NCBI GenBank assembly: GCA_024398135.1 | Contig: CP073750.1 | Span: forward strand, 3,534,001-3,598,000 | Reading direction: 5' to 3' | Source of the DNA: a bacterium SCSIO 12643 | Lineage (GTDB): Bacteria > Bacteroidota > Bacteroidia > Flavobacteriales_G > Salibacteraceae | DNA length: 64,000 nt | In this document: positions 34,436 to 44,843 of the stretch, piece by piece | Layout: each line of letters starts with the position of its first letter | How positions within the stretch are numbered: the first letter of the stretch is position 1 | Made by a program: the position numbers and the translations under genes | Notes under the pieces: generated by a model | What the model saw: the letters and a program-made list of their open reading frames with translations, nothing else | Database searches by the model: none | Told to the model about the DNA's origin: nothing

Positions 34436-37400
34436 ATGAAAAAGTTTTATAAGCTGCTTTTAGCAATTAGTTTGTTATTTGGTCTTAACCCATTGTATGC
34501 GAGTCACATATCTGGAATGAATTTTCAATATGAATGTGTGGGGCAAGATTCTTTTTTAATAACCTTAAATTTATACAGAGATTGTAGCGGGATTGCTGCT
34601 CCATCATTTATAAATGTAAATATTGGGAGTACATGTGGTAGTTTTAGTCCTCTTTTAAGTAAAGTTAATGGTCCTAATGGTTCTGATGTATCGCAAATAT
34701 GTCCGAATTATACTAATTCATGTAATGGAGGTAGCTTTGCCGGAATACAGAAACATGTTTATCAAGGAATAGTTGAATTGTCATTCTGTACCAATTGGAA
34801 ACTAAGTTTATCCTTATGTGAGCGGAATACCACAGTAAATATTGTGGGAAAACCTTGCACCTATATTGAAGCTGACCTATATACTGGTCACGGGAATTCT
34901 TGTAATAATTCTATATCATTTAGCTCTGTTCCAGTTCCATATGTGTGTTTGAATGAAGTGTTTAATTATAATTTAGGTGTGACAAATTTATATGGAGATT
35001 CTTTAACTTATCAATTTGTAAGCCCATTAATAACTTATAATACCTCTGTCTCATTTAATTCTGGATACTCATTTAATCAACCTATACCAGGAATTACCTT
35101 AGACACGATTTCTGGTCTAATGACTTTTACTCCAACAATATTGGGAAACTTTGCCTTGGCAGTTCAGGTATGTCAATATGAATATGGAACTGGTGTTTTT
35201 AAAGGGTGTATTACCAATGATTTTGAGTTTGTGGTGATTGACTGTAGCAATAATTTTCCACCTACTACTACCTCTACATTTGCTAATGTTCAGGGAGGAG
35301 GAACCCTCATTTCATCAGATTCCATTAGAGTCTGTGTTGGAGATACGATCTCTTTCGATGTATCATTTACCGATTCCAATTTAACTGATACGATTACTTT
35401 ATTATCAAATATTAACTCAGTACTGCCAGGAGCAAGTACAACTTTTGTATCTGGTAATCCAGCTACATTAAGTGTATCCTGGGTAGCACAACAAGGACCA
35501 AAGTATAATCCGTTTTACGTTACAGGTATGGATAACGCCTGTCCATATCCAGCTTTTTCTATGTCTACTTTTATGATTATTGTGGATTCTTCTACATTTG
35601 CCGGACCTGATTTAACGATATGTCAAAATAGTCAATGGGCTCAAATGGGGGCGTATGGTGGATCTTCATTCATCTGGACCGTACTTTCTGGTGATCCTAT
35701 TGATACTGTGGTTACTTCTCCTACATATAATGCGACATGTATGAATTGTCAATTTCCTAGCTTTTCACCCAGTAGCACTACGATTTATATGGTAACCTCA
35801 GTTCTTTCAACGAATTGTGTAAATACGGATACGGTTGTTGTCAATGTTGTTCCGGATTTTGATGTATTGATGCCAAATGATACGCTTATCTGTTCTATTG
35901 ATGATTATCGTTTACAAATTTCTACTGATCAACCCTCTTTTTCATATACTTATAATTGGTCCCCATCAAACTCTTTGGATTTTGATACGATAATGAATCC
36001 TTTGGCGACTCCATATGAACCTACTAATTATTCAGTAACACTATCCTCTTCTATGGGGTGTAAAAAAACGGGAGCTGTATTTGTAGACCTCTCGGCTCCG
36101 TTTCCTACTAATATGCAGGTTTTAGGAGATACTATACTGTGCTTTGGAGAGTCCTCTGATTTGAGTATTGATTTTGGGAATAGCTATGGATCGAATTGTG
36201 GGGGCACTTCTCAAGGATGCCTGGGGATAGTTCAAGATGGATATATAGGTACGGGGATGACTACTAATTCAGGAGCATATTTCCCTTCTATTTATGGTGG
36301 TTCGCGCTGGGGAGCCAAGCACCAAATTATTTATAGACCCAGTGATTTAATTAGCATGGGGCTTGCTCCTGGGGGGATGTTAAATTCTATTGCATTTTTT
36401 GTAAATACTGTAAGTTCTCAGAATGTATATGAAAACTTTGAAATCAAAATAGGTTGTACTTCTCAGATGGATCTTTCGAATGGGTGGATTACATCAGGTA
36501 ATATGACCATTGTAGTACCATCTTATACTCATACTGTAAATACTGGTTGGAATATACATAGTTTTATAAACTCTTATAAGTGGGACGGAATATCTAGTTT
36601 AATTGTTGAGGTTTGCTTTAATAATTCTCAAAGTGTATACCAAGGGAATTGTCTTATTCCTTATACTTCTACGAATTATCAGTCCGTTGTTTACCAGGTA
36701 GCTAATGATTCTTCTGTTTGCCAATTATACAAATCGGTTGGCGGGTTCTTTGGTGCGGCAACTTTGACGAATCAACGTCCAAATACACGTTTTAACTTTT
36801 GTGTAGGGTTTGACACGAATTCATTTACCTATTCTTGGTTGCCCACTTCGAATTTTACAACGCCAAATTCAGCAACTTCTAAGGTAACACCATTAACCAG
36901 TCAGAATTATCAGGTTATAGTTAAAGACTCTGGTAATTATTGTACGGATACATTGGATTACCACATAGATGTAGTGAATCAATTTGATGTGAGTTTTACA
37001 TCAAATTCGCCTTATTGTTTAAATGATGGCCAAGATACTTTACTTCCAAATATTGGAGGCGGATATTTTTTAGGATTAGGAGTGGATTCCAATGGCATAT
37101 TTTATCCAGATTCTGCAGGAGTTGGAAGTAAGCAGATAACATATCGTATTGATGACCCTGTTTTGTGTGCTGATGATACCACGATAAATGTTACAGTAGT
37201 TTCCCTTCCCGATGCTTCGTTTGATTATGAAGAGATTTGTGTTGGGTCTGGACCAGTTGTTTTAAATGCGGTGAATTCGGGAGGACTTTGGACCGGGATA
37301 GGGATCTCAGATACTTTAAACGGTATTTTCGATCCAATTGGCTTATCAGCGGGATTGTATCCAATAGTACATTTTATAGATTCTAACTGTGTTAATTCTG

Positions 37401-38452
37401 ATACAATTAGTATTAAAGTAGTTACACCGTATACTTTTACATTGAATCAGAACCCTATTTCTGTTTGTCAGAATGAGATTGTTCAATTAGTTCCGAATTA
37501 CACACTTTCAAATAACCCTTTACAAGGATCTGGACCGGTAAAAGAGTCGTGGAGTGATGTGAACGGCTTCATAGATTCAAATGGTGTTTTCGATGCAAGA
37601 ATGCTCTATTCAGGGAATGTGTATCCGGTTTTATTAACTGTTGAAGATTCATTGGGAGGATGCGGTAGTTCTCAGAATGTTTACGTTAGCATTGACACAG
37701 TTTATTTGCCAGTTGTTCTAATGGATTTATCGTATTGTATTGGTCATTCTAATGTTTTAATAGATATTAACCCAAATCTGTTTGATAATCAGATATCATT
37801 TAATCAAAAGCCTTTGCCGCCATTAAATCTTAATGATACCCTAATGATTTCATCGATGAACAATAAAGGTATGTTTAATCCATTAGTAAGAGGATTAGGC
37901 AGTTGGGAAATAACAATTAATAGAGTTAATTTAAACGGTTGTATTGGGACAATTGTTGATACTATTCATGTTTTATCTCCTCCGACTAATGATACAGTGA
38001 ATCAAAGTGGATCTGTGTTAATGGCTGATTTATCTGGAGGATATACTTATCAATGGTTAGATTGTGATAACAATATGCAACCGATTCAAGGAGCAACCGG
38101 GCAATCATTTATTCCTTCAGTTACTGGAAATTATGCCGTAAAAATTAGTGCAGGGGAATGTTCCATTACTTCATCATGCTATGAATCCTGGCCTTTAGGA
38201 TTAGAAGAGAACTCAATTGAAACAGGACTTAAACTATATCCAAATCCTACAAACGATGTTTTATACATCAATAAAGGTTTGAATGATGAACTGAATATTG
38301 AAATATTGGATTATACAGGAAAAACCATTTATTATTCAAATACTATGGATCAGATAACTGAATTTAAAATGCAGGATTTAGCATCAGGGATGTACTTTAT
38401 TAAATTAAGTAATGAGAAAGGAAGTTATGTGGAGAAAGTAGTGAAAAAATAA
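34436..38452 (+). CDS. Giant T9SS type-A secreted protein, copy A
   Basis: A 1338-residue secreted protein. The signal peptide (about 1-22) is followed by an N-terminal domain common in bacteroidete surface proteins (SHISGMNFQYECVGQDSFLITLNLYRDCSG), then several Ig-like beta modules with paired cysteines. A central block (about 575-790) holds GAKHQIIYRPSDLISMG, LNSIAFFVNTV and NQRPNTRFNFC. Further repeats contain short phrases such as DSNGIFYPDSAGVGSKQITY. It ends with a T9SS type-A sorting domain (about 1262-1338): LKLYPNPTNDVLYIN, IEILDYTGKTIYY and DLASGMYFIKLSN. Enzymatic motifs are not seen, so a role in adhesion or a surface layer is likely. The paralogue follows after 27 bases. Confidence 0.85.
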   Translation: MKKFYKLLLAISLLFGLNPLYASHISGMNFQYECVGQDSFLITLNLYRDCSGIAAPSFINVNIGSTCGSFSPLLSKVNGPNGSDVSQICPNYTNSCNGGSFAGIQKHVYQGIVELSFCTNWKLSLSLCERNTTVNIVGKPCTYIEADLYTGHGNSCNNSISFSSVPVPYVCLNEVFNYNLGVTNLYGDSLTYQFVSPLITYNTSVSFNSGYSFNQPIPGITLDTISGLMTFTPTILGNFALAVQVCQYEYGTGVFKGCITNDFEFVVIDCSNNFPPTTTSTFANVQGGGTLISSDSIRVCVGDTISFDVSFTDSNLTDTITLLSNINSVLPGASTTFVSGNPATLSVSWVAQQGPKYNPFYVTGMDNACPYPAFSMSTFMIIVDSSTFAGPDLTICQNSQWAQMGAYGGSSFIWTVLSGDPIDTVVTSPTYNATCMNCQFPSFSPSSTTIYMVTSVLSTNCVNTDTVVVNVVPDFDVLMPNDTLICSIDDYRLQISTDQPSFSYTYNWSPSNSLDFDTIMNPLATPYEPTNYSVTLSSSMGCKKTGAVFVDLSAPFPTNMQVLGDTILCFGESSDLSIDFGNSYGSNCGGTSQGCLGIVQDGYIGTGMTTNSGAYFPSIYGGSRWGAKHQIIYRPSDLISMGLAPGGMLNSIAFFVNTVSSQNVYENFEIKIGCTSQMDLSNGWITSGNMTIVVPSYTHTVNTGWNIHSFINSYKWDGISSLIVEVCFNNSQSVYQGNCLIPYTSTNYQSVVYQVANDSSVCQLYKSVGGFFGAATLTNQRPNTRFNFCVGFDTNSFTYSWLPTSNFTTPNSATSKVTPLTSQNYQVIVKDSGNYCTDTLDYHIDVVNQFDVSFTSNSPYCLNDGQDTLLPNIGGGYFLGLGVDSNGIFYPDSAGVGSKQITYRIDDPVLCADDTTINVTVVSLPDASFDYEEICVGSGPVVLNAVNSGGLWTGIGISDTLNGIFDPIGLSAGLYPIVHFIDSNCVNSDTISIKVVTPYTFTLNQNPISVCQNEIVQLVPNYTLSNNPLQGSGPVKESWSDVNGFIDSNGVFDARMLYSGNVYPVLLTVEDSLGGCGSSQNVYVSIDTVYLPVVLMDLSYCIGHSNVLIDINPNLFDNQISFNQKPLPPLNLNDTLMISSMNNKGMFNPLVRGLGSWEITINRVNLNGCIGTIVDTIHVLSPPTNDTVNQSGSVLMADLSGGYTYQWLDCDNNMQPIQGATGQSFIPSVTGNYAVKISAGECSITSSCYESWPLGLEENSIETGLKLYPNPTNDVLYINKGLNDELNIEILDYTGKTIYYSNTMDQITEFKMQDLASGMYFIKLSNEKGSYVEKVVKK
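38225..38268 (+). repeat. Direct repeat in sorting-domain DNA, copy A
   Basis: These 44 bases are identical to 42239-42282 in the downstream paralogue. They encode the start of the T9SS sorting domain (GLKLYPNPTNDVLYI). Confidence 0.85.
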
Positions 38453-38479
38453 TCTGATTTAACCTTAATTTTTATCACG

Positions 38480-41400
38480 ATGAGAAATATTAATATGAAA
38501 AAGAAAACATTGTATCTAGTTTTAGTTTTGGTTGCTATTCTAGGAACAAATAGGGCTAAAGCCACGCATATGGAAGGGGGATATTTCGAATACGAATGTT
38601 TAGGGAACGATTCATTTTTAGTAACCCTTAAGATATTTAGAGAATGTACAGGTATGTCATATCCTACAACTGTAGATATAAATTTCACCAATTCGTGCGG
38701 AGATAGTCTAATAGCACAGTTTAATGGAGTTGGGACTGAAATTTCGCAAATATGTCCTTCAGGAGTATCAACCTGTAATGGAGGCTTTTTAAAAGGTAGT
38801 CAAGAATTTGTTTATCAAGGTTTTGTGGTTTTGAGCTCATTTTGTGGAGATTGGACAATGTCTTGGATGAGTTGTTGTAGGAATTCCCCAATTGTTAATT
38901 TATTCTCTGGTGCTAATGTAAACATTAAAGGAACAATTAATAATACGGGAAACTATTGTAATAATTCACCACAATTTGGGGATTTTCATGTTCCAGTATT
39001 TTGCCTTGGCCAAGAAGCATATTATAATGTATCGGCAAGTGAACCCGATGGAGATTCGTTAACATATAAATTTATTTTACCAACAGATAATTCTGGAGCG
39101 CCAGTAGTATTTAATTCCGGTTATTCATATAATCAACCTATATCAGGTATCGTACTAAATTCGCATACGGGACAACTCAAATTTACACCAGGTATAATTG
39201 GAACATTTGTAATGGCGATTCAGGTTTGTGAGTATGAATATGGTTCAGGAATTTTAAAAGGTTGTGTGATTAAAGAATTTCAAATTGTTGTAGAAAGTTG
39301 TTCTAATCAACAGCCTAGCCCTCCAGTATCAGGAATTACAAATTTTCAGGGTACTGGAATTCTATTAAACTCGGATTCAATATGGGCGTGTTCTGGAGAT
39401 TCAATTTCATTTGATCTTGTTTTTACCGATACTAATTTATTAGATACAATATCTCTGTTTTCTAATGTTACGGAGGTACTTCCCGGAGCCATAACGACTA
39501 TTACGAATGGAAATCCAGCGGTGATTTCTATATCATGGAATGTTCCTGCTGGAATACCCCCTTTTAACTCTTTTACGGTAACAAGTCATGATGATAATTG
39601 TGGGTATGTAGGTTTGGCCATATCTTCTTATCAAGTTATAGTGAATTCTGTAAACGCTGGACAAGATAAGTATTTATGTGATGGTGATTGGGTGGATATG
39701 AAGGCTACAGGAGGTGTGACTTATTTTTGGCAGGCAATCGCAGGTGATTCTATAGATACTATTCCTAATTCCTTAGGATATAATTCAACCTGTCAAAATT
39801 GTCAGTTTCCATCATTTTCACCAGACACCACCACCACATATGTGGTGATCTCCAGTTCGAATGTAAATTGTATAGTAATGGATACGGTAACTGTAAATGT
39901 ATCTCCAAATTTCAATATTACCGTACCCAATGATACAATGATTTGTCCGGATAGTAATTATTTGATTCAAGTGTCTACAGATCAACCATCATTATCATAT
40001 AATTACAGATGGTATCCTATAGCTTATTTGGATTCATATACATTACAAAACCCTCGGGCTAATGTATTTGAGGCCGTTCAATATAGAGTTATTGCAACAT
40101 CATCAGGTGGATGTCAGAGAGTAGATTCAGTATTGATAGAGTCTTCTCCGGCATTCCCTTCAAACATGAAAATTATAGGAGACACCGTATTGTGTTTGGG
40201 AGATACGTTACAATTGGGAGTAGATTTAGGGAATGAGTTCCCAGATATAAATTGTGGTACTTCTATTGCTAGTTGTTTAAATACATCACAGAATGGAATA
40301 ATCGGAATGGGTTCTACTCAAAATACGAATAACGCTTTCCCTTGTGTATATGGTGATTCTCAATATGGAGCAAAGCATCAAATGCTTTACAGATCTGACG
40401 AATTAATAAATATGGGATTGAATATTGGAGGTTTAATAAATTCCATAGCATTTTATGTGGATACGATAGGAGCGGCAGCCGTATATGAGGATTTTGTGAT
40501 TAAGATGAAGTGTGTTAATGATACTGATTTGATTAACGGTTGGGGAAGTAATTTGGAAGTGGTTGCTTATGAAAGTTTATATTCAATTACTTCTGGTTGG
40601 AATGTACATAATTTAGCTACTTCCTATCAATGGGATGGATTCTCTAATATCTTGGTGGAAGTGTGTTTTAAGAATAATTCGCAAAGTAATATGAATCCTA
40701 TAATGGCTCATTCTCAAACTGGGTATGTTTCAGTCATATATCAAACCGGAAATAATAACTGTCATATATATAAAACCTTATCTAGTGGAGGTTTAATGAT
40801 GAGTAGTTTACGTCCGAATACAAGGTTTAATTATTGTAATTCTTATGATTCCAATTTATTTACATATTCTTGGTCACCGTTAAATAATGTGAATAACCCT
40901 AACATAGCCAATCCATTTGCAGTTCCTTCTGTGAGTGGTACATATGAGGTTACAGTTTCGGATTCATATTGTTATGATACGTTAGATTTATTTGTAGACG
41001 TAGTAACACAATTTGATGCTGGATTTTATTCTCAAGAACCATATTGTGAAAATTTTATTCAAGATCAATTTACAACAAATGTAGGTGGGGGGTATTTTAC
41101 AGGTCCTTTTATAGATTCTAATGGGGTATTTTATCCTGATTCAGCAGGAGCAGGTAATTTTTTGGTAACCTATCATTTGGACAATCCTACATTATGTGCT
41201 AATGACTCATCAATTAATATTGAGGTTCTTTCTGTTGTTGAACCAACCATATCATATGATGAAATATGTGTGAACAGTGGAATAAGAGAATTACATGCTA
41301 CACCAGCAGGAGGAATTTGGGCAGGTGCGGGTATCATAGATTCGATTGGAGGACTGTTTGATCCAACGGGCTTGCCGTTTGGAATGCATGAAGTATATTA

Positions 41401-42466
41401 TACCATTATAGATTCTAATTGTATCAGTATTGATACTATGGATATTAAATCTCATAATGAATATGATTTTTCTTTAACTCAGAGCCAAATAGTAGCTTGT
41501 AATAATGATACGGTGGATCTAAGAAATTACGTTTCTATTTCTCCTTTACCTTATACGGAACCTATTATAACATGGTCTATTAATTTAAATATAGATTCTG
41601 TTGGAGTATTGGATTTGAATGCTCTTAACTCCGGACTTCATAATGTTATTGTTATGGTATCTGATAGTAATGGATACTGTTCCAAATCTGACACTATAAT
41701 ACTCAAAGTACGCGCAACTAATCCTCCTGATGTAACGAGTGAATTGAATTACTGTGATAATAATGAGGATGTTGTAATCAATGTTATTCCTAAACTATTT
41801 AATCCAGGGATGTCCTTCCAACAAACAAGCCTTCCTCCGTTGACGATAGCTGATACCTTACAGATCTTTAATACTAATAATCAAGGTATGTTTAACCCTT
41901 CTGTTCAAGGAATTGGTAGTTGGGAAATTAAGATTGACTTTGAAAATGTACTTGGTTGTATTGGTACGACAATAGATACAATTAATGTTTATCCAGGCAT
42001 ATATAATGATACGGTATTAAAAACTGATACAAACCTATTGGCAGCTTTATCAGGACATACATATCAGTGGTTGGATTGTGATAATAACATGAGTTATATA
42101 ACAGGAGCAATTTCGCAATCTTTTTCACCAGCATTATCAGGAAAATATGCTGTAGAAATTAGTAACGGTTATTGTTCAGTAGTTTCTGATTGTTATCATT
42201 TTTGGCCTTTGGGAGTAGAAGATAACTTTATCGAAACTGGACTTAAACTATATCCAAATCCTACAAACGATGTTTTATACATTGATAAAGGTGTGAATGC
42301 AGAATTGAATATAGAAATATTGGATTATACAGGAAAAACCATTTACAATGCAATTTTGAGAGATCAGATAACCGAATTTAAAATGCAGGATTTAGCATCT
42401 GGTATATATTTCGTTAAATTGAGTAATGAAAATGGGAGTTTTATCGATAAAGTTGTAAAGTATTAA
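38480..42466 (+). CDS. Giant T9SS type-A secreted protein, copy B
   Basis: A 1328-residue paralogue of the gene just upstream, with the same order of parts: signal peptide (an ATG at 38495 is an alternative start), the N-domain THMEGGYFEYECLGNDSFLVTLKIFRECTG, Ig-like modules, the central block GAKHQMLYRSDELINMG with LRPNTRFNYC, and the type-A sorting domain. The proteins align end to end but differ at many positions in the middle, while the sorting domains are nearly identical. The short gap suggests co-transcription. It arose by tandem duplication; the number of differences suggests this is not recent, except for the homogenised C-terminus. Confidence 0.85.
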   Translation: MRNINMKKKTLYLVLVLVAILGTNRAKATHMEGGYFEYECLGNDSFLVTLKIFRECTGMSYPTTVDINFTNSCGDSLIAQFNGVGTEISQICPSGVSTCNGGFLKGSQEFVYQGFVVLSSFCGDWTMSWMSCCRNSPIVNLFSGANVNIKGTINNTGNYCNNSPQFGDFHVPVFCLGQEAYYNVSASEPDGDSLTYKFILPTDNSGAPVVFNSGYSYNQPISGIVLNSHTGQLKFTPGIIGTFVMAIQVCEYEYGSGILKGCVIKEFQIVVESCSNQQPSPPVSGITNFQGTGILLNSDSIWACSGDSISFDLVFTDTNLLDTISLFSNVTEVLPGAITTITNGNPAVISISWNVPAGIPPFNSFTVTSHDDNCGYVGLAISSYQVIVNSVNAGQDKYLCDGDWVDMKATGGVTYFWQAIAGDSIDTIPNSLGYNSTCQNCQFPSFSPDTTTTYVVISSSNVNCIVMDTVTVNVSPNFNITVPNDTMICPDSNYLIQVSTDQPSLSYNYRWYPIAYLDSYTLQNPRANVFEAVQYRVIATSSGGCQRVDSVLIESSPAFPSNMKIIGDTVLCLGDTLQLGVDLGNEFPDINCGTSIASCLNTSQNGIIGMGSTQNTNNAFPCVYGDSQYGAKHQMLYRSDELINMGLNIGGLINSIAFYVDTIGAAAVYEDFVIKMKCVNDTDLINGWGSNLEVVAYESLYSITSGWNVHNLATSYQWDGFSNILVEVCFKNNSQSNMNPIMAHSQTGYVSVIYQTGNNNCHIYKTLSSGGLMMSSLRPNTRFNYCNSYDSNLFTYSWSPLNNVNNPNIANPFAVPSVSGTYEVTVSDSYCYDTLDLFVDVVTQFDAGFYSQEPYCENFIQDQFTTNVGGGYFTGPFIDSNGVFYPDSAGAGNFLVTYHLDNPTLCANDSSINIEVLSVVEPTISYDEICVNSGIRELHATPAGGIWAGAGIIDSIGGLFDPTGLPFGMHEVYYTIIDSNCISIDTMDIKSHNEYDFSLTQSQIVACNNDTVDLRNYVSISPLPYTEPIITWSINLNIDSVGVLDLNALNSGLHNVIVMVSDSNGYCSKSDTIILKVRATNPPDVTSELNYCDNNEDVVINVIPKLFNPGMSFQQTSLPPLTIADTLQIFNTNNQGMFNPSVQGIGSWEIKIDFENVLGCIGTTIDTINVYPGIYNDTVLKTDTNLLAALSGHTYQWLDCDNNMSYITGAISQSFSPALSGKYAVEISNGYCSVVSDCYHFWPLGVEDNFIETGLKLYPNPTNDVLYIDKGVNAELNIEILDYTGKTIYNAILRDQITEFKMQDLASGIYFVKLSNENGSFIDKVVKY
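42239..42282 (+). repeat. Direct repeat in sorting-domain DNA, copy B
   Basis: Identical to 38225-38268. Similarity continues to the stop codon with few changes. Confidence 0.85.
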
Positions 42467-42490
42467 TCGAACTTAGTTATTTAATAATGA

Positions 42491-42520
42491 AACCATCAGA
42501 GTTAATCTGGTGGTTTTTTT
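42491..42520 (+). terminator. Terminator of the tandem T9SS genes
   Basis: AACCATCAGA (42491-42500) pairs with TCTGGTGGTT, with one G-T pair, around GTTAA and is followed by a T run. It lies 24 bases after the stop of copy B. Confidence 0.88.
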
Positions 42521-42545
42521 ATACCCTGATTTTTAAGTTTTCATT

Positions 42546-42553
42546 TACATTTG
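42546..42553 (+). promoter_or_regulatory. Predicted -7 box for the symporter fusion gene
   Basis: TACATTTG is an exact TAnnTTTG match 22 bases before the start codon. Confidence 0.5.
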
Positions 42554-42575
42554 ACCCTCACAATAACCGAATAAT

Positions 42576-44783
42576 ATGATCAGACGTTTCTTTCGTAATT
42601 TGTCGTTGTCAACCCGAGTATTGATCGGGGTCCTATTAGGAGTCGCTACCGGACTATTTTTTGGTGAGATGGTAGGCTGGATGTCCGTTGCCGGGGATGT
42701 CTTTATTGGTCTATTGCAAATGACTGTACTTCCATACATTATGATTTCGCTTATTGTGAATATTGGAAGACTGAGCATGGAGAATGGAAAGAAACTCATC
42801 CGATATGGGTTGATGTTTTTAGGACTTTTACTTGGGATAGGCTTATTAGGTTTATTTGTATTTCCATTGGCGTTTCCGGAGTGGGGAAGTGGTAGTTTTT
42901 ATTCTAATGATTTTATCCTTCCGGCACATGAGTTTGATTTTGTAAAACTATATATACCAACAAATCTCTTTGAGTCTTTAGCTCTAAATGTGGTCCCTGC
43001 TGTGGTGTTGTTTAGTATTTTCTTAGGATTGGGAATCATGAAATTACCCAATAAAGAAGTATTGCTTCAGCCTTTAGAAGTTATTAATGATGGATTGAAT
43101 CAGGTAAATAAAATGGTAGTAAAAATCACTCCAATTGGTGTATTCGCTATTGGAGCTGGAGTGGTTAGTCAGCTGAGTTTATCCGATTTAAGTAGGTTAC
43201 AGGGGTACTTGCTGGTTTATTTACTGGCAGTGTTGATTCTAACATTTGTGATTTTACCGTTTGTCATTTCCGTATTTACTCCGTTTTCTCCAAAAGAAGT
43301 TTTACGAATTACCAGACCTACTCTGATCACCATTTTTGCAACTGGAAAGATTATCGTGGTTTATCCGCAATTGATTGAAAACATTAAGGAAATTTTAGCT
43401 TCCAGGAATCAGGATTCTGAAGTAGCCAAATCAGAAGTGGATATTCTAATGCCTTTGGCTTATCCTTTTCCAAATCTGGGGACATTCATGATTTTCGTAT
43501 TTGTCCCATTTGCGGGATGGTATACCGGACATGCTTTTATGCTCAATGATTACCCATTATTTCTGAGCTCAACCTTGTTGAGTTCATTTGTAGCCCCAAT
43601 TACGGGTTTGCCGTTTAGTTTAGATCTAATGGGAGTTTCGAAAGAAACCTTTCAGCTATTTGTAGTTTCAACCGTTTTGACTGATCGAATTCGGGTGGTA
43701 TTGGGAGCATTTCATTTAGTAACGTTAACCTTATTAACGATCAGCGCCAGTAATGGTTTTATGAAAATCAGGTGGGGGAAACTATCTCAAACGATATTGG
43801 TTACAGCATTAATTATGGGAGGTTCCATATTTGGTCTAAACAAAATACTGGATAAAAGTATGGGAAGTATACCAACTAACGCTGAAATTTTAGACAGCTT
43901 TGAGTTGGTAAATCATACCGTTGATTATACAGTAATAGATAAGCCTACTCGAAACCCGAATTGGTTGAGAAAGTCTGAAAATATTATGGGAAGACTTAAA
44001 AGACGTAATAAACTACGTGTTGGATATTATCCGAATAGTATGCCATTTGCCTTTGAAAATTCAAAAGGAGAACTGGTTGGATTTGGAGTGGATATGGCAC
44101 ATCAATTGGCTACTGATTTGGGTGTAACATTAGAGTTTGTTCCCATAGAGAAGGGAAAAATTGTGGCGTGGTTGAATAAAGATTATTATGATATCGTCAT
44201 GTCAGATATATTCTTATCCAGCGAATATGCAGAGCAAATGAGTTTGTCGAAATCATATATGGAGATTTCATTGGCATTGCTTACAAAGAATGATTACAAT
44301 GACTTAAATACGTTTGAATCAGCATCAGCATTAGATTCATTCACTATAGCCTATTTTGTTAGAAAGGAGATAGCAGAAGACTATGTGTCATTTTTCCCTC
44401 AGGCTGGGTTATATGATATAGCCAATTATGATTCTTTATTCAGTATATCAGATACCGATTCGATTCAGATTGATGGTTTATTGACATCTGCTGAACGTGC
44501 TTCAGCGTGGACAGTATCTCATCCGGATTATAAAGTAGTCAACCCGCTGCCATATCACTTATATAATACTTTAGTGTATCCTTTAGCCAATGATGAAGTA
44601 TGGAGAGAGTATATCAATAGATGGATTGATTTTAGAAAGAATGACGGGACTTTTGATCGAGCGTATAAGCAATGGATTTTAGGAAAGGAATATCGACAAG
44701 ATACAGGCGTGTGGTGTATTTACAACGATGTTTTAGGTTACGGGCAACACAAAAAACATGCTCCGGAGAATTCAAATAAATAG
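42576..44783 (+). CDS. Dicarboxylate-symporter-like protein fused to a solute-binding domain
   Basis: A 735-residue fusion. Residues about 1-395 resemble the sodium:dicarboxylate symporter family (DctA/GltP), with about eight membrane helices and two re-entrant-loop regions. Residues about 403-421 (SQTILVTALIMGGSIFGLN) add a further membrane helix, which would place the C-terminus outside the cytoplasm. Residues 472-705 form a family 3 periplasmic solute-binding domain: KLRVGYYPNSMPFAFENSKGELVGFGVDMAHQLATDLGV, then DIVMSDIFLSSEYAEQMSLSKSYM. Canonical symporter motifs are altered: the serine-rich loop reads FATGKIIVVYP, the NMDGT site reads FPNLGT (298-303), and TM8 reads TDRIRVVLGAF. It may capture an amino acid or organic acid, or act as a sensor. 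The family assignment is good; transport activity is uncertain. Confidence 0.85.
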   Translation: MIRRFFRNLSLSTRVLIGVLLGVATGLFFGEMVGWMSVAGDVFIGLLQMTVLPYIMISLIVNIGRLSMENGKKLIRYGLMFLGLLLGIGLLGLFVFPLAFPEWGSGSFYSNDFILPAHEFDFVKLYIPTNLFESLALNVVPAVVLFSIFLGLGIMKLPNKEVLLQPLEVINDGLNQVNKMVVKITPIGVFAIGAGVVSQLSLSDLSRLQGYLLVYLLAVLILTFVILPFVISVFTPFSPKEVLRITRPTLITIFATGKIIVVYPQLIENIKEILASRNQDSEVAKSEVDILMPLAYPFPNLGTFMIFVFVPFAGWYTGHAFMLNDYPLFLSSTLLSSFVAPITGLPFSLDLMGVSKETFQLFVVSTVLTDRIRVVLGAFHLVTLTLLTISASNGFMKIRWGKLSQTILVTALIMGGSIFGLNKILDKSMGSIPTNAEILDSFELVNHTVDYTVIDKPTRNPNWLRKSENIMGRLKRRNKLRVGYYPNSMPFAFENSKGELVGFGVDMAHQLATDLGVTLEFVPIEKGKIVAWLNKDYYDIVMSDIFLSSEYAEQMSLSKSYMEISLALLTKNDYNDLNTFESASALDSFTIAYFVRKEIAEDYVSFFPQAGLYDIANYDSLFSISDTDSIQIDGLLTSAERASAWTVSHPDYKVVNPLPYHLYNTLVYPLANDEVWREYINRWIDFRKNDGTFDRAYKQWILGKEYRQDTGVWCIYNDVLGYGQHKKHAPENSNK

Positions 44784-44788
44784 CAAAT

Positions 44789-44822
44789 AAAAAAGGTCGC
44801 ACAATTTGTACGACCTTTTTTA
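44789..44822. terminator. Bidirectional terminator
   Basis: AAAAAAGGTCG (44789-44799) pairs with CGACCTTTTTT (44811-44821), with A and T tracts on either side. It separates the symporter fusion gene from the convergent EGKCG lipoprotein gene. Confidence 0.9.
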
Positions 44823-44843
44823 ATATTCTTGAAGAAAAGAGGA

